DNA of 64,000 nucleotides from Podospora bellae-mahoneyi (GCF_035222275.1 NC_085886.1:2356001-2420000); one strand, 5' to 3'; counted from the first letter of the stretch, positions 45,003 to 57,647 are shown. Program-made: numbers and translations. Notes: generated by a model not told the origin, from the letters alone.

Positions 45003-46016
45003 CTGCCCTACCTATCTACGGTTTCACAGACAAGCAATTTCAAGAGAGGCTCCATGTTGTGTCCGATGCGGGGCCGCAAAACACCAAAAATCGGAGGTGG
45101 CTGAGGTGGTGGGTTGGTCGGAAAAGGCAACACTATACCTTTTTCAATTCAGTCTTATCAAACCGTACATACACCGGCATCTGTTATGCATCATCTTCTC
45201 GACGCCGCTGCGTTCCATGATGATGTAGGCGATCGTTGGGGGGGCGGAGGCACACCTCCTTCTCTTTTCGCTGGGTTTCTGTTTTCTCTCAAGGTGTGAA
45301 CATCTTCACTTTTGAAGTAAAAAGAAGCTTCCCCAACCCCAGCAACCCTGTCTTCCAGCCCCCATAATCAACCCCAAACCGTTTAGCTCCCGCTTTCATG
45401 ACTTAACAGGGGTCATATTCCTTCCTTCAACCATCAAACCCTCTCGATTTACAATTGTCGGAGGCTGGCATCACCCTCTTACCCTCGCACTCCAATCTCA
45501 CTCTCACTCTCACTTCCGACTTCACATAACACACTTCAAATAACTTGATTCAACCCTCGATTCAACCCTCAGCCTTTCAAAACAGGCCGTGATCCCCCCA
45601 TCCCTAACACTATCCAGGAAAACCTTTTTTTTTTTTTTTTTTTTTTTTTTTGCATAACCATCCTTCACTCCTTACCCCCCAAACTGCAATACACTTATAA
45701 CCCTACCATCATTCTTACAAACCATCCATCCCATTCTCAATTATTACCTTTTTCACACACAGCCGCCCACCCCGCCCTCTTCCCATTGTAAAACCAACCC
45801 CCTCCCATCCCCTTCCACATTTTCCTTGTATCAAAAACAACAACCACCGCCCCCTCTCACCCTAATCCATCTCAAATGCAACCCAAATCCACAAAGCCCA
45901 AATCGCTCCGGTCGACAAAAAGAGAAAAAAAAAGAAACCCGTAGATCTTTCCGTTTCGCCCTACTCTTGCGTATGTATGTCCATCTCCTACAGCCGCCTG
46001 CACCTCTTTTGTGTCT

Positions 46017-46056
46017 CGTGTGTGTGTGTGTGCGTGTGTGTGTGTGCGCGCGCGCT
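46017..46056. repeat. TG/CG alternating purine-pyrimidine tract
   Basis: GTGTGTGTGTGTGTGCGTGT continuing into GCGCGCGCGC. Alternating tracts of this kind can adopt Z-DNA. It begins about 70 bases beyond the PKA stop codon, in its presumed 3' UTR. Confidence 0.9.
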
Positions 46057-46127
46057 ATTGTGTACCAAGTATACAAAAATCCCACTTCCACCATTTAAAC
46101 CATTCCCTAAAAAAATCTAGAACACAT

Positions 46128-47838
46128 CTAGAAATCCGGGAACAAAGACCCATGTCTACATCATCATCATCATCATTAGCACTCATCTCTCTCACTCAAG
46201 ACGAAAAACTTACGGATCAGGCCCCGTCTGCCCATACTTCTCCTGCTCCTCCGCATACCGATCAAACTGGCTCGCATCCCCCGCCCCCGGCTTTACCGGA
46301 GGCGAGTACGGCGCGTCAATGTCCTTTCTCGCCAGCCTGTCCCACGTCACCTCTTGAAACCAAATGTGGTTCTTCACGTCCTGCGACCCTTGGTACAAGT
46401 TGCCCAGCCGCTTGCTAAGGTCCGGCGTGATCAGCCGTTCCAAGAGGTCCTGCGCGTCCGGGTTCAGGTAGGCCGGGTACTTGATCCTGCCCTTGAGGAT
46501 GTTTTCGTATATCTTCATGGGAGAGCCGCTGTCCCAAAATGGAGTATACCCGCAGAGCATCTCGTAAATCAAGATCCCGAGCGACCACCAGTCAACAGAC
46601 TTGTTGTACCCCTTGTTGCTGACAACCTCGGGAGCAAGGTAGTCGGGCGTCCCGCACAACGTCCACGTCTTGTCCGGCACGCGCTTGGCAAATCCAAAGT
46701 CTGTAATCTTGATGTGCCCATGGCGGTCCAGCAAAAGGTTTTCGGGCTTCAAATCCCGGTAGATAATGTTGCGAGCGTGCAGGTACTCGAGTGCCAGCGT
46801 CACTTCGGCCGCATAAAACTTGGCCACGGGGTTTGGGAAACGCTGCCAACAGTCAACATCCAAACCAGCCTCAACCCCCCTTTCAGCTCAAAAACTTACC
46901 CCTGATTTTCTTAGCAGAGAAAATAACTCTCCTCCTTCCACAAAGTCCATCACCATGTACAGATTCTTTGAATCTTGAAAAGTACCCCAAAGCGTGATCA
47001 AGAACGGGTGCTTGACCTCGGCCAGCATTTTTCTTTCGTCATTGGTGTGCTCGATTTGCTTCATCTTGACCACTTGCTGCTTCTTCAGCACCTTGACGGC
47101 ATAAAATCGTTGGTTGTGGCGTGACTGCACCAGGTGGACTCGACCGAAACTGCCAGTTCCCAGGGTCCGCCTAAAATCAAAGTCGTTCAAAGAATACTTT
47201 CCCTTGGTGACGCGTGGTTGTTCTGCCGTGTTTTGTTGCACTTGTTGTACTTGCTGTTGTGGTTGCTGCTGGGGCAGTGGCTGGTGTGGCTGTTGTTGGT
47301 GAAGCATACCATGCTGCTGCTGTTGCTGCGGATATTGTTGTTGTTGTTGTTGTTGTTGAGGTTGCTGTGGCAATGGCAACTGCTGCTGCCCGGGCATTCC
47401 TGTGCTGGTTGGATGTGTGGTGTACTGAGGAGCGGGAGCTCCCATATGCTGTTGGTACCCACCAGCCGGTCCATCATGCTGTTGTGGGTAGTTTATGAGA
47501 TTCGAGATGCGTGGGATGTTTTGATGGTTCTCGGTCCCTGGTGAAGGTGTATGCTGGGGAGCAGAGAAGCCCTGTGTGTGTGGCTTGTTGGTGTTCATGG
47601 TGACTGGCGGTTCGGCCGACGCTTCGGCCGGCCCTGGGTGTGCGGTGGCAGTGGAAGCAGGTTGTGATGACGCAGCCACCGGTTGCGAAGGCGCAAGCGG
47701 CAGGGTAGGGTGCTCGAGGCTCTTGGCTGTGGTGGGTGTCACAGGGCTCGCGGGGTTGCTGTGCGTTGAAGAGTCCTGGTTGCCCTCTTTGGTCCGCTTC
47801 TTCTTGAGGAGGTTACCGATGGCCTCACCTAAAGGCAT
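46128..47838 (-). CDS. cAMP-dependent protein kinase catalytic subunit
   Basis: Exons 47838-46900, 46842-46214 and 46155-46128 encode 531 aa. The N-terminal 215 residues are disordered and carry a Gln-rich block (CAA/CAG-rich on the minus strand, about 47207-47390). The AGC kinase domain begins [21 protein letters not shown] and contains [27 protein letters not shown], the activation-loop [15 protein letters not shown] with its phosphorylatable Thr, and the PKA-specific [18 protein letters not shown]. The C-terminus HGSLFPDF completes the hydrophobic FxxF motif and is contributed by a last exon of 28 nt. The start at 47838 ([15 protein letters not shown]) fits other fungal PKA subunits. PKA phosphorylates Arg-Arg-x-Ser sites and controls growth, conidiation and nutrient signalling. 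Confidence 0.95.
47207..47390. repeat. Gln-coding CAA/CAG tract inside the PKA gene
   Basis: TTG/CTG triplets on the plus strand encode runs of Gln in the PKA N-terminus, including an uninterrupted TTGTTG run near 47337-47358. Such tracts often vary in length between strains. Confidence 0.85.
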
Positions 47839-50247
47839 CAAGGACGTTCTGCAACGAGGCCAGGCCAGCAGAGGCCTTTGAACTGTCTGATTGGGGCAGA
47901 GCAACGCCGGGATGCCGGGAGAGAGCAAAACACCAAGAGGCTGTAGCTGCGAAGCAACCAAATGGCGAGCCAATAAGCAATCGGTGTTCGTTCGGAGGGG
48001 GTTTGTTCGGCGGTCGGTCGGCGACGTGACACCGAGTTTCAAGCAGGGAAACCGAAGAGTGGGAAGCTTGCTCCGATGCGGTCCGGGCAAACTGCAGAAT
48101 CGGAATCGCGCGCCGTTAAAAAGGGGAACAGCCTGCACCAAAAAGCTTCAATTGTTAGTTCAAAATAGGAGAAGGCCCAAAATCAACAAACGGCCGAAAT
48201 TGTAGGCCTAAGAAATTGTTGTGACGAAAGCTGGCTTTGGTGGGGACAGGAGATGGATCCGGACGGACACCCCGTGCAATGTGATGATATTGCGGCACCA
48301 CCAACTATGTGCTCGCAGCCAAGCATCGCAGCCCAGCACAAAAACGTCACTGGAACCGGGTCTTGTGTGGCTGAGATGTGGAGGAGGAGGAGGAGAAACT
48401 CACCTTACCCTTGACTAGATCCCTTATGGGATTGCTTTTTTTCCTTCGAGGCTTTTTGCTAACCAGACGATGGTGGGGGCCCGTCGACGGTTTATTTGAA
48501 GCTGTCACTCGAGCGGCGGCAGCTCTGCTTCTCGTCTAGTTGCAATGGCCTAACAGCGCACGGTGTAGAGTGAGCGACTCAACAATTGCAGCCGTTCAAT
48601 TCCGGAAACAGATGCCACACAGAACTAGGGACTCGAGCAACAGGCCAAGCGACGCCTTCAATGGGGGGTAGAGGAGGGGGCGGCTGATGTTGGAAGGGAG
48701 GAGAGGGGGGAGAGAGGCGAAGGAGGGGGAGCTGCTTAAAAAAGAAGCCAACAATAACGGCTACGTGTGTAGTATCTGAATCCGTGTCTGTGCGCGGATA
48801 TAGGAAGTTGATATCTCCAAAGAGTGTAGAACTAATGGTCGATAGGTGTCGGACTGGAAGAGAAGAGGAGGGTCCAGTATTCTAGGATTCTAGGTGTGTG
48901 GTGAGGGACGGGAGGAGAATTCCATCATTGAGTGATTGTCCACTCTGTCTGCTCCTGGCTGTCTGTCTGTCTTGTCTGTTGGAGGGATGAGTGGACCCAC
49001 GCACCACATCGCTCGTTCCTCCTTGTCCCTCTCGGCAGCTGGGTAAGGAGCTGGCACCTGGGGTTTGAAAGGCTGCTGAGTGGTTCTTGCAAACAGACTG
49101 CGCCGTCGCTTGCTGAGAACGTCACGGTAGCGTGTGGTGTCCAGTGTAAGGTACAGGGCAGCCAAGTGGTAGCCGAGCCCTCTTTTTTCTTTGTCCCAGT
49201 TCCCAACACGGCCATGCCATAGGAGAAAGACAACTTACCACCCCTCCACCCCCCCCTCCCCCTTTTATCTCTGATGGGAGGTTATACCTAACCCCGCGCC
49301 TGAACCAAAGCCCCATGTCAGTTTCTCTCACAGTAGCTTTTATATCTTGGCACTTGGTACAGTACCTTGTACACCCATTCTGCACTTGGTATTCAACGTG
49401 AAGCTGAAGTGAAGCATCTCCTTTTGCAGCTTGACGTGTCTCGCCCTGTGATGGCGGGGCACAGCAAGCACAGGGATTGGCCTGGTTGGCGTCTTCAGCT
49501 GCTCCCTGTCAAAGCATCGTCATCGCGCAATTAACACCACATCCCCGCTCTTATCCTAGCTTCAAGCCTGAATTCGTGGGTGTGTCGTCGCTGGTGTCTA
49601 AACTTGTTAAAGATCCGCGGTGGGGCTTCAACGAGCCGTATGAAAACACGGGTTAAATGGTCCGATGGAGTTGATATGAATACGGAGTTCACCCCCTGTT
49701 TAAAGTTCTGCTTCCCCTCAAGGGAGTGCACATGTCAAGAAATACACATGGAAACCTATGCGCCTTCCCGCCTAAGTCAAGTCCTACAGCGACTCGCTCG
49801 ACCTCACCGGCGCCCCAAGTATACGAGCACCTAGTCCGAGGGTCTTGAAAAGGGGCATCCCGTCTTGGACTCGAACCTCCATAACCGTCTTGTGGTTTCA
49901 GCACCGAAAAACTGCTGTGTTCGCTGGACATCCATTGAAACCCTATTAAAAAAAAAACAAAGGCATGACCCATACACATGGCTACCATCCCGCACTCGCT
50001 TTTGCCCTCTCCCGCCCACCCCCAAGCAACACGTTTAGATCCCGTGTGTAGACACGACCATCTCGGCTTATCCCTACTTCACCCAATTCGGCGATAAATA
50101 TGAGAAAGGAGCCACCAGCGCACTCCGTCCCTTCCGACGAGTTCGTCTTCTTCTGATACCCGTTTCAAGGTCGAGCTTCCCTGCATCACCATCTTCCCCA
50201 TGCCATTCCGTGGCTGCTGATGTCAATTGCTCTGCTCTACCCATCCA
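47839..50247. other. Upstream region of PKA and 3' flank of the lectin gene
   Basis: About 2.4 kb. The minus-strand sequence GTGAGT at 48398-48403 could be a leader-intron donor for PKA. A GGAGGG-rich tract lies at 48664-48735. No coding region is supported. Confidence 0.45.
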
Positions 50248-51409
50248 CTAAAACCGGTGGCTCCTCTGGTTCTTGGCCCTGTACGCAGTAAACCCAACAT
50301 ACGCACCACCCAGCACCGCAAAGAAGAAGAAAATCTTCATAAAGAACCAAGTCCAGCTGCTACCCCCCTCCTGTCCGCCATAAGACTTCTTGCCCCCCTT
50401 GTTGTTCCCAGGAGTAGACTTGCCCGCGTTCGGCTGGGACGTATACAGATTCTTCGCATTGATCGAAATGATGTCGTGATTATCGCTCAGCTCGCCCGTC
50501 TCGGCGCTGAAGCCCAGGTACGCCACCTGGGGAATCGTGGGGGGAGTGTTCGTCTCAAAACACATGGTCCACTCGCCCTCGCTCTTGTACTGCAGCTCCA
50601 GCTTGAGGTACTTGTCCTGGAAGTACGTCAGGCGAAGCTTGGTGGGAACGGTGGCGTGTCTGATGCCCCTGGCCGAGCAGCCGGCAAACTCGGTGCTCTT
50701 TCCGTCCGTGTCCTTGTCGTACGAGGTGTGGCCGTCGCCAACCATGGCCATGACGTAGGGGAATACGACGCCGGGGCGGTTGTTCTTGTACGTGTCGAAA
50801 AAGATACCGAGACCCTCAAACTTGTCGGCGGCGCCAAAGACGGGGCCCATCTTGCCGCGCTCTCGTGTGAGCCACATGGCGAACCCGTCGCCGTAGAGTT
50901 GGCCCTTGCCGTGGATCTTGAATTCCACCTCGATTTCCCAGTTTGTGGCGGTCAATGGCACTCTGCTAAAGAGCCATCCCATCTGCGAGGGGTGATCCGA
51001 GGTCAGGCGGATGTACCTGCGCATCAACGATCAGCATTTCTTCTTGGATAGCCTTCAAAACTCGAGGGGGGATTTACTGGTCGGTACGGATAATCGTGTC
51101 CCCTCCAAAGTCATACCACCGACTTTGCATGTCACTGTCAAGGTAGGGCTATCATGGTTCGTCGTCAGTCATATATTTTCCCATCGAACATGCGATCGGG
51201 CTTGAAATTCGAGCATGCGCACCTGCACGAGTGTGTGTGTCCTCAACTGTAACTCTCGTTAGCTCTAACTGATCCCTCGACGAAACCAGCATCTCCCAGC
51301 AAGTGGCTCAGCATACCCCTATGCTCTTGACATCCCCCTCGTCATTCTGGCCGGCGGCCCAAGCAGACGCAGCCAGCCACAGGGCTGACAGGGTCGACTT
51401 AAACAGCAT
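50248..51409 (-). CDS. L-type lectin cargo receptor (VIP36/Emp46-47-like)
   Basis: Exons 51409-51317, 51246-51223, 51148-51078 and 51016-50248 encode 318 aa. The protein is a type I membrane lectin of the early secretory pathway that binds high-mannose glycoproteins. Signal peptide at 1-18 (MLFKSTLSALWLAASAWA). The lectin domain contains LRTHTLVQPYLDSDMQSRWY, WDFGGD-like YDFGGDTIIR, DGFAMWLT, GLGIFFDTYKNN and NHDIISINAKNLY, with the Asp/Asn residues that hold Ca2+ in this family. A membrane helix follows near 285-306, then a short tail ending SHRF, without a clear di-lysine signal. Exon 2 is only 24 nt; it supplies exactly the conserved LRTHTLVQ residues, which supports the model. Confidence 0.9.
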
Positions 51410-52257
51410 TGTGGTTGTCGCCAATGGGCAGGTCTGTGTTCGTAGAGTTGGTATGCCGGTCGGCAGCAGTGTGCGCGTTGTGTGTCAAGAATCGAGGTGC
51501 AGGCCGAGAAGGAAGATCGGGGTGGGTGATGTCAAGATTCGCAGTGTGGTGGTCGTGTGTGGCGTGGTAGAGTAGTTGTCGAAAAAAATAAGGGTAGCTT
51601 GACCGAGGCCAGGTGTACAGAAAGATGCAGTGGTGAGAAAAAAGAAAGAGGCAGATAATGATTGTCGTGGTCGTTCGTTCGTCCGGTACAGCGCAACTTC
51701 AGCCGAGTGTTACTTCTTTGCCCCCGGCTGTCGTCGGATTGGATGTCTTCGACTCCCGTTGGAAAATGGCATCTGGTGTTTGGACTTCGTAGTGAGCTGG
51801 CCTTTTGGACGCTGCGGGCTGCCTGGGTTCGGGTCTTTGGGGGCTGGGGAACTACCCCTGTTGGGCGACGGGTGGAGCCGCTTCAGCTTCGAAATGCACG
51901 AGCCCTTGGGTCAGCTGACCAATAAATCACGTTGATTATGCAGAAGATATAGCAATATTCTGTACAGACTTATCCCCTCCAGATGCCACCCACGATAGGG
52001 GCTTGGTAATAGAGTGGACTTGAAATTGATATATGTACCTTCTACAAAATCGAGACGCCATAAAGGCTAGACGAGAGACCGAAAAATTAGTCCAAATGTC
52101 TCGGGGAAATAACAACATGGCCTTGTCCACTGTTCCCTCAAAACCTGGATTGGTGATACAGCTCAAGTTCTGATTGATGCCATACCAGACCGTAGCATAT
52201 ATATATCCCTGAACAGTCCCATCATCTCTCGACCCCATCCTACCCCCTATCTTCCCT
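51410..52257. other. Intergenic region between the lectin and NLR loci
   Basis: Holds the lectin promoter and the 3' flank of the HET segment. Open frames at 51630-51935 have no recognisable domain. Confidence 0.45.
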
Positions 52258-54400
52258 CTACCCAAGCAACAACCTCCTCCTCTCTAAGCCCTCCCCACCA
52301 TCCGGTTGAGGCCCACTCCAACGACCTACCCACATCTCCGCAACCCCCATCCTCTCCCAGAGCCCACTCACCTGTTGCTCAACAACCAAAACATGATTGC
52401 TCGTCATCACCACCGCCATCCACGTCTCCTTCAGCAACCTCTTACAAATCTCCCCTTCACCCCCCTCATCATCACATCTCTTGGTCAAAACAAAACCCCC
52501 ATCCGTCCACTCATCACCAACCTCCATAGTAGCAATAAACCCATCCAACCATTTATACCGCGTATCCTCCCGCAAAGTGACATACCCCACATAACCTTCC
52601 ACTTCCACAACATGATGATGCCCAAACCGATACCTCTTCTCCCAATCACCAAGACCAAAATAACACCCCCACGAAAGCAGCCCTTTCTTCCCCTCTTCCA
52701 CAATCGACACATCAACCAAACTATCCCACTGACGCCGTGGCCCTTCAAACTTTGCCGTGCCCGTCCACCCAGTCCACGACCAGCTAGGGAATCCTCCCCG
52801 TCGTGTCCCCGGCTGACGACAAGTCCACAGCAAACCATAAACAAACCCCGCCAGATTCGCCGCCACAGTATTAGGGTCAACATCCACGTACACAGACGGG
52901 CCACCCGGAGACCAGTCATATTTATGCGTCTGTGGAACAATAAGAATGCCACAGAGGTGATAAGCCGGTTGCGGCAACGACAAATACAACTGAAGAACCC
53001 CCAGCATCGCATTCAAAGCATCGAGCTCATACGTCAGTTGCCGTGGTGCGTACTCCGATAGTCGTTGATGCCCCCCCAAGTCGTCTTCCTCCATGTTGGT
53101 GACACCACCCAAGGGGAAGAGCCATGAGCTGGGCTGGAGGCGATCCCTATTGTTTCGAGTGTTGCGTAGCCGAGTTAAGAACTTGCTTAGTATAGGGGGC
53201 ATGGTGATGGCCTCTCTGGCAAGTATGCCACCGCACTCAAATGACACCTCGTGCTGCGTAAAGAATAGACGGCGCCGAGAAAGTAATCCCTCCTGGTAGG
53301 TCCACCCCGAGTGGCCCACTTAGACGACTTTATTTCACGGCTCGGCTCAGGAGGGATGGTAGTCAGGATGTGTCCCTGCACTTTTATCGCCAGCGGCCGT
53401 TTTCGAAATCGTTGGCTCACACCCGGTAGGCCAAAGAATGACTCTTCTCCTGCTGCATCGATGATGGTGACCTCCGCACCATGGTATACAAAGTTCATGT
53501 GCCGTAGCTGCTCGTCTTTGACCGATCCGGGCGTCTGGTCAACGCAATATCGATCTACCCAGAGATACTCGTAGCCTAGAGCGAGAGTAACCTTGATCGC
53601 ATCCTCGACGACTGTTTCTATTTTGAGGCCGGCAAGACTATGATGGTTCTGCGGACCATCTTGGACGGCACCCCAGACGTAACTCAAGGCGGTGTGTGGC
53701 GGCGGCGCTGTATCTATATGGACGATTTCCCTCGTCGCGCAGTGAATAAGCCGAAAGTGTGGGATTTCACGAACCAGCGTTGGGTTGCAGACAGCGTCTG
53801 AATGGTTCCCAGTGCAATCTGCGATCCAGCTCTTGATCTGCCCGAAATCCACCTCATTAAATGGCACGTGTTTGACTGAGAGAGCCCGCCCTCTATAGAA
53901 CCAGTTTGAGCCAACGCGGGCTATAAAACCCGAACATATCACGGGCTCAAAGGTTTCTGAGCCGTTGATGTCGCTCAGGTTTTGCTGATCGGGGTAACCA
54001 TCAGATTTCATGCCGCTGCTGGTGACAACTGCAAGGAACAGGGTGTCGATCAAGTTTTCTGGCAAATTCGAGTAAAAGTGTTCCGAGCCTTCGCACAGCC
54101 AAATGAGGAGGCCAGAAAACGCTCGTAGTTCGAACTGGTCCTGCTCTTCTGCCATATTGGAATCCGCAGAGGGGGTCGGGTGCACGCTGGCTATCAGTCT
54201 GCAGAGTCCACATGACTGCTGACTTTTCTCTGATGGCAGCTCGTCAAACTTCGCGATTAGATTGCCCCAGTATGAGCTCGATCGTCGAGAAAAGGCCTCA
54301 TCGAGGTTGATGGTATCGCATCTCTTGCAGAGACTCCATTCCTCCACGCGGTCGCCATCATAGTCAGCTTCGCGCTGTACTCCCAGCTCCAGTCGACAGC
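52258..54400 (-). other. HET domain joined to the ankyrin array
   Basis: Begins with the usual HET-protein N-terminal module, LCKRCDTINLDEAF and SQQSCGLCRLIASV, followed by the HET core: ALSYVWG, EYLWVDRYCVDQ and then, in the shifted frame, GWTYQEGLLSRRRLFFTQ. The remaining frame runs to a stop at 52258 and includes the typical WSWTGW near its middle. HET domains are fungal cell-death inducers distantly related to TIR domains. Having a complete HET module after ankyrin repeats, rather than before NACHT, is unusual. Both halves could instead be the remains of two adjacent genes that fused. Confidence 0.7.
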
Positions 54401-54419
54401 CAGTCAGACCCCTGCCCCA

Positions 54420-56690
54420 CTTCATTGCCATTACCACTCGGTCCTCGTCTTCGCTCGAGGTGTCTTCTGACGCGTGTGTGACAGGAGGATTGTCGAGAAT
54501 TTCAAGATCCTCATAGCAAACACCAAGTATTTCACAGATCTTCCGTGACAGAACAGGCTCTCTTCGATCCAGAACCATCTTGAGAAAGTCCCGACCCTGC
54601 TTGTCCGCGCGATCGAGGTTGACGTCTTCTCTGGCCAGAAGCAATTCCAGAATATCATCCCCACGAGAATCATCAATTGCTCGTTCCACCAGAGTATATC
54701 CTTCGGTATCCTCGGCATTGAGATCGGCCTGGCCAGTTTCGAGCAATTCTTGCGCCACCTTTTTTTGACTAGCCGCCGTGTCTTGAGGCCTTAGGTTCCA
54801 AGATGGCGAGATAGTCCAGGACAGCGGGCTTCGACCGTCGTTATCTCTGGAATCAGGGTTGACTTGGTCAAAGCTGAGAAGCCGCCTGGCGGTTTGTAGC
54901 AAACCTCGCTCCGCTGCCAAAGAAAGCGGCGTCCGTCCGTGAGGATTGCGTTTCTCTGGGTCAATCGACTTGTGTTTCAACAAGGTGTCTGCCATTTCTT
55001 CGGACAGGCCATTGATGGCGGCCATGAGGGCTGTTTCTCCAGCATGAGCAGTGATATTGGGATTCACCCCCTCAATGCCAAGGATCCTGTCAACAATGCT
55101 CGCATGCCCATATTCCGTTGCCAGCTTCAGCAACGTGTTACCACTTCTGTCTTGGGTGTTGACATCGATGTCATTTTCCATGAAGAGCCTCTCCCTGACA
55201 CCTTCCGGCCCGTGTGCTATCGCCATGCTAAAGATTGTTTGCCCGTGGAGACGTAATTCGTGAGGCGCTTCATCCGATATTTTGCAGTTCAAGTCAAGCC
55301 GGCCCAGCTCCAGCAATATTTCCACCACCCTCCAGTTTTCCCCAATGCCGGCGTGTAGCAACACATTTGCCCTGTTCTCGTCTTCCGCTTCAAGTTCTAT
55401 ACCTGGCTGAGAAAGAAACAGCTGGAAAAGGGCTTCAGTGGCACTTTTCCCCACCATCATTACAGCCGTTCTCCCTTCGCTGTCCCTTGCGTTAATGTTG
55501 ACTCGACCAGAAGCAAGGAGCTGACGAATAACTGCTTCGCTTTCTGCTCCGCTATTCCAATTGTCAAGGCAGGTGCATAATTCTAGGAGAGGCGTTTTCC
55601 CATTGACATCCACGATGTCAGCATCAATGCTCTCCATCGCGAGCAGCCTTGCCAGTATCGATCGATGGCTTCTCAGTGCCACCCAGGCCAGTGCTGTCCG
55701 CCCTGTTTGGTCTCGATGATTGGGATCCAGTGTCGGGTCTTCTAGGAGAATATCCACAGCCTTCTCGTTTTCAACCATTGCTGCAACAATTAGTGCTGTC
55801 CAGCCCTCTTCGTCCGTGTAGTTCGGGTCTACGCCTTCGATCTGCATCAACAGGCATGTGGCTGATGCATCACTACTAGCCAAAAGTTCGGAAAAGCTAA
55901 TAGGCTCATGATTTGGGTCGGCAAGATATTTTGACAGGAGCAATCGAAGAACTCTCGCGCATCCAGCCTTGGCAGCCCGAAGCAGAAGGTCCCGCACAGC
56001 GTTTTGGGAGGCTATCGGGTCTAATAAACCCATCTCGGCCTGCCTGAATAGCAGTTCGGCGACTTCGTCATGGCGCCTTTGAATCGCGTAGGTCAACATG
56101 TCCATGTCTTGGCCATATTGGGGAGACTTGACAGCCTTGTCTATATCGTCCTGTGCGAGCAGAAAACTGACAAGCTGCACATGTCCCCCTTCAACAGCGA
56201 CCGATACAAGATTGGCGTATGGGTCATAAGTCGAAAGGCTCTCATGCCATAAAGATCCCGAGCGCCCGACCCTCAAGTTCAGACCATGGAGTTTACTGGT
56301 CAACAACAACTTCACCACTACGGTATGTCCACCTTTTGCGGCATGCTCAAGGGCACCATTCAAGTTGCGGTTTGCACCGTGCAATTGAAATTTCTCAACA
56401 GTTGTGACATGCCCTCGGCTTGCGGTGAGTGAAAGGGCGGTGTGGCCGGCGTGATTTCGACGGTTAACAGCTATTTGATTATTGCTCAGCAACATGTCAA
56501 CAAGGGCCTCATACCCTGCTTCAGCAGCCCAAGCAAGAGGTGCGTTGCCGAGGCTGTTGGTGGTGTTGACATCCACGCCATGGTTCAAGAAGGCTGTGAC
56601 AGTGGTCTGGTTGTTTGTAGATGCCGCCACAACCAGGCCACGAGTCTCTAATGTAGAGAGAGAGGAAGCCGGTTGACAAAGGAACGTGCT
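54420..56690 (-). other. Ankyrin repeat array of the NLR
   Basis: More than a dozen ankyrin-type units in one open frame, for example NSLGNAPLAWAAEAGYEALV, NHAGHTALSLTASRGHVTTV, RSGNTLLKLATEYGHASIV and NPHGRTPLSLAAERGLLQTA. Units vary in sequence, so this is an old array and not a recent high-identity amplification. Such arrays bind ligands or partner proteins. The frame runs directly into the HET domain without a stop. Confidence 0.85.
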
Positions 56691-57014
56691 TGGGGGCACT
56701 GTACCTGTCAGTACATCCAGATGTGTTTTGACTAATTGGAAACTATCAGATGACAACAGTTGGTTATGATCGATGATTGTGTGGATGATGACTACCACGG
56801 CATGGCACCTCACCACTATCCTCGTTACTCACCTCTGATCTGACCACAGAAGAAGGAGCTCATTGATGACTCGATTCGTGAGTTCTCTGTCTCTCTGGCG
56901 GGTAAACGACAAACGAAAAAGATTTGCTGTCACATATCGGGCAAGATCTTTATGTCTGGCTCGTATCATCAGATGCAAGACGCCTTTCCGTCGCTTGAAA
57001 GCCTCGGGAATAGG

Positions 57015-57597
57015 CTATGATGTGGTGAGTAACAGCTTGAGGCCGTGGTTTTCCTGGAGTTTAAGCATCTTCTTGAATAATTCGCTTTGGATATCTGGCG
57101 GGCAATGGTTGATGCCGTCCAAGATGATCCACAATCGTGAAAATCTTGCAACAACCCAATCCAGGCCTTGGAGGATGGCGGCGAGATCATCAGCGGCTGG
57201 TAAATGGGCATGCGTGGCAATCAATGTTGTGTGGACATCTGACAGGCTCTGCGCTAGTTGCTGGAATAAACTCAAGATGATAGGTGGTAGACCTTGCTCG
57301 GTGGGAAGGTCACCCAAATAGACGTACGCGACTCCTGTCGTGGTATCTTCGCGGAATCTGTCTTGTAGGGTTTGGATGATAGTCGATGCCATAATTGTTT
57401 TGCCAATTCCTTCTTTGCCTGTGCAAACTAAGATGTTGCGATTCGGACTGAGTAACCATGAACGATACTTTTCAGAGGATAGCACCGATAACCAGGTCCC
57501 GGGAAATCGTTGTTTGATATAGGCGGGATGGCGTGTAGTGAAATCACTTGGTGTAAGCCATCCAGATGCCCCGAAGTATAGAGTGTCTTCGATTCTC
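57015..57597 (-). other. NACHT NTPase segment of the NLR
   Basis: Starts RIEDTLYFGASGWL and reaches the canonical entry FPGTWLSVLSSEKYRSWLL, then the Walker A motif CTGKEGIGKTIMAS, a Walker B-like LWIILDGINH and the sensor strand KLLLTTS. NACHT domains bind ATP/GTP and oligomerise on activation. The usual second acid after Walker B is replaced (DGINH rather than DALDE), so nucleotide turnover may be weak. An in-frame TAG follows; the same frame continues with PIPEAFKRRKGVLHLMIRAR, as expected for the downstream part of the domain. Confidence 0.7.
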
Positions 57598-57647
57598 CTG
57601 TTGCAACAACGACTAGGGAAGCTTGCAAAGCATCAGCATGAACTCAC

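Larger units (their letters stand above)
44451..46127. other. Intergenic region with poly-T, CCATCCC and TG/CG tracts
   Basis: Lies between two minus-strand genes. It contains a CCATCCC-type tandem repeat (44956-45002), a 24-base poly-T (about 45627-45650) and a TG/CG tract. No gene or RNA is supported. Confidence 0.5.

Noticed and set aside
47839-48141. Upstream in-frame extension of the PKA subunit
   Set aside because: The extension has no similarity to PKA N-termini, whereas [15 protein letters not shown] at 47838 does.
49855-49935. Possible tRNA on the minus strand (GGTTCGAGTCC box)
   Set aside because: The B-box-like sequence is perfect, but neither the T-stem nor the acceptor stem pairs and no A box is found at the right distance.
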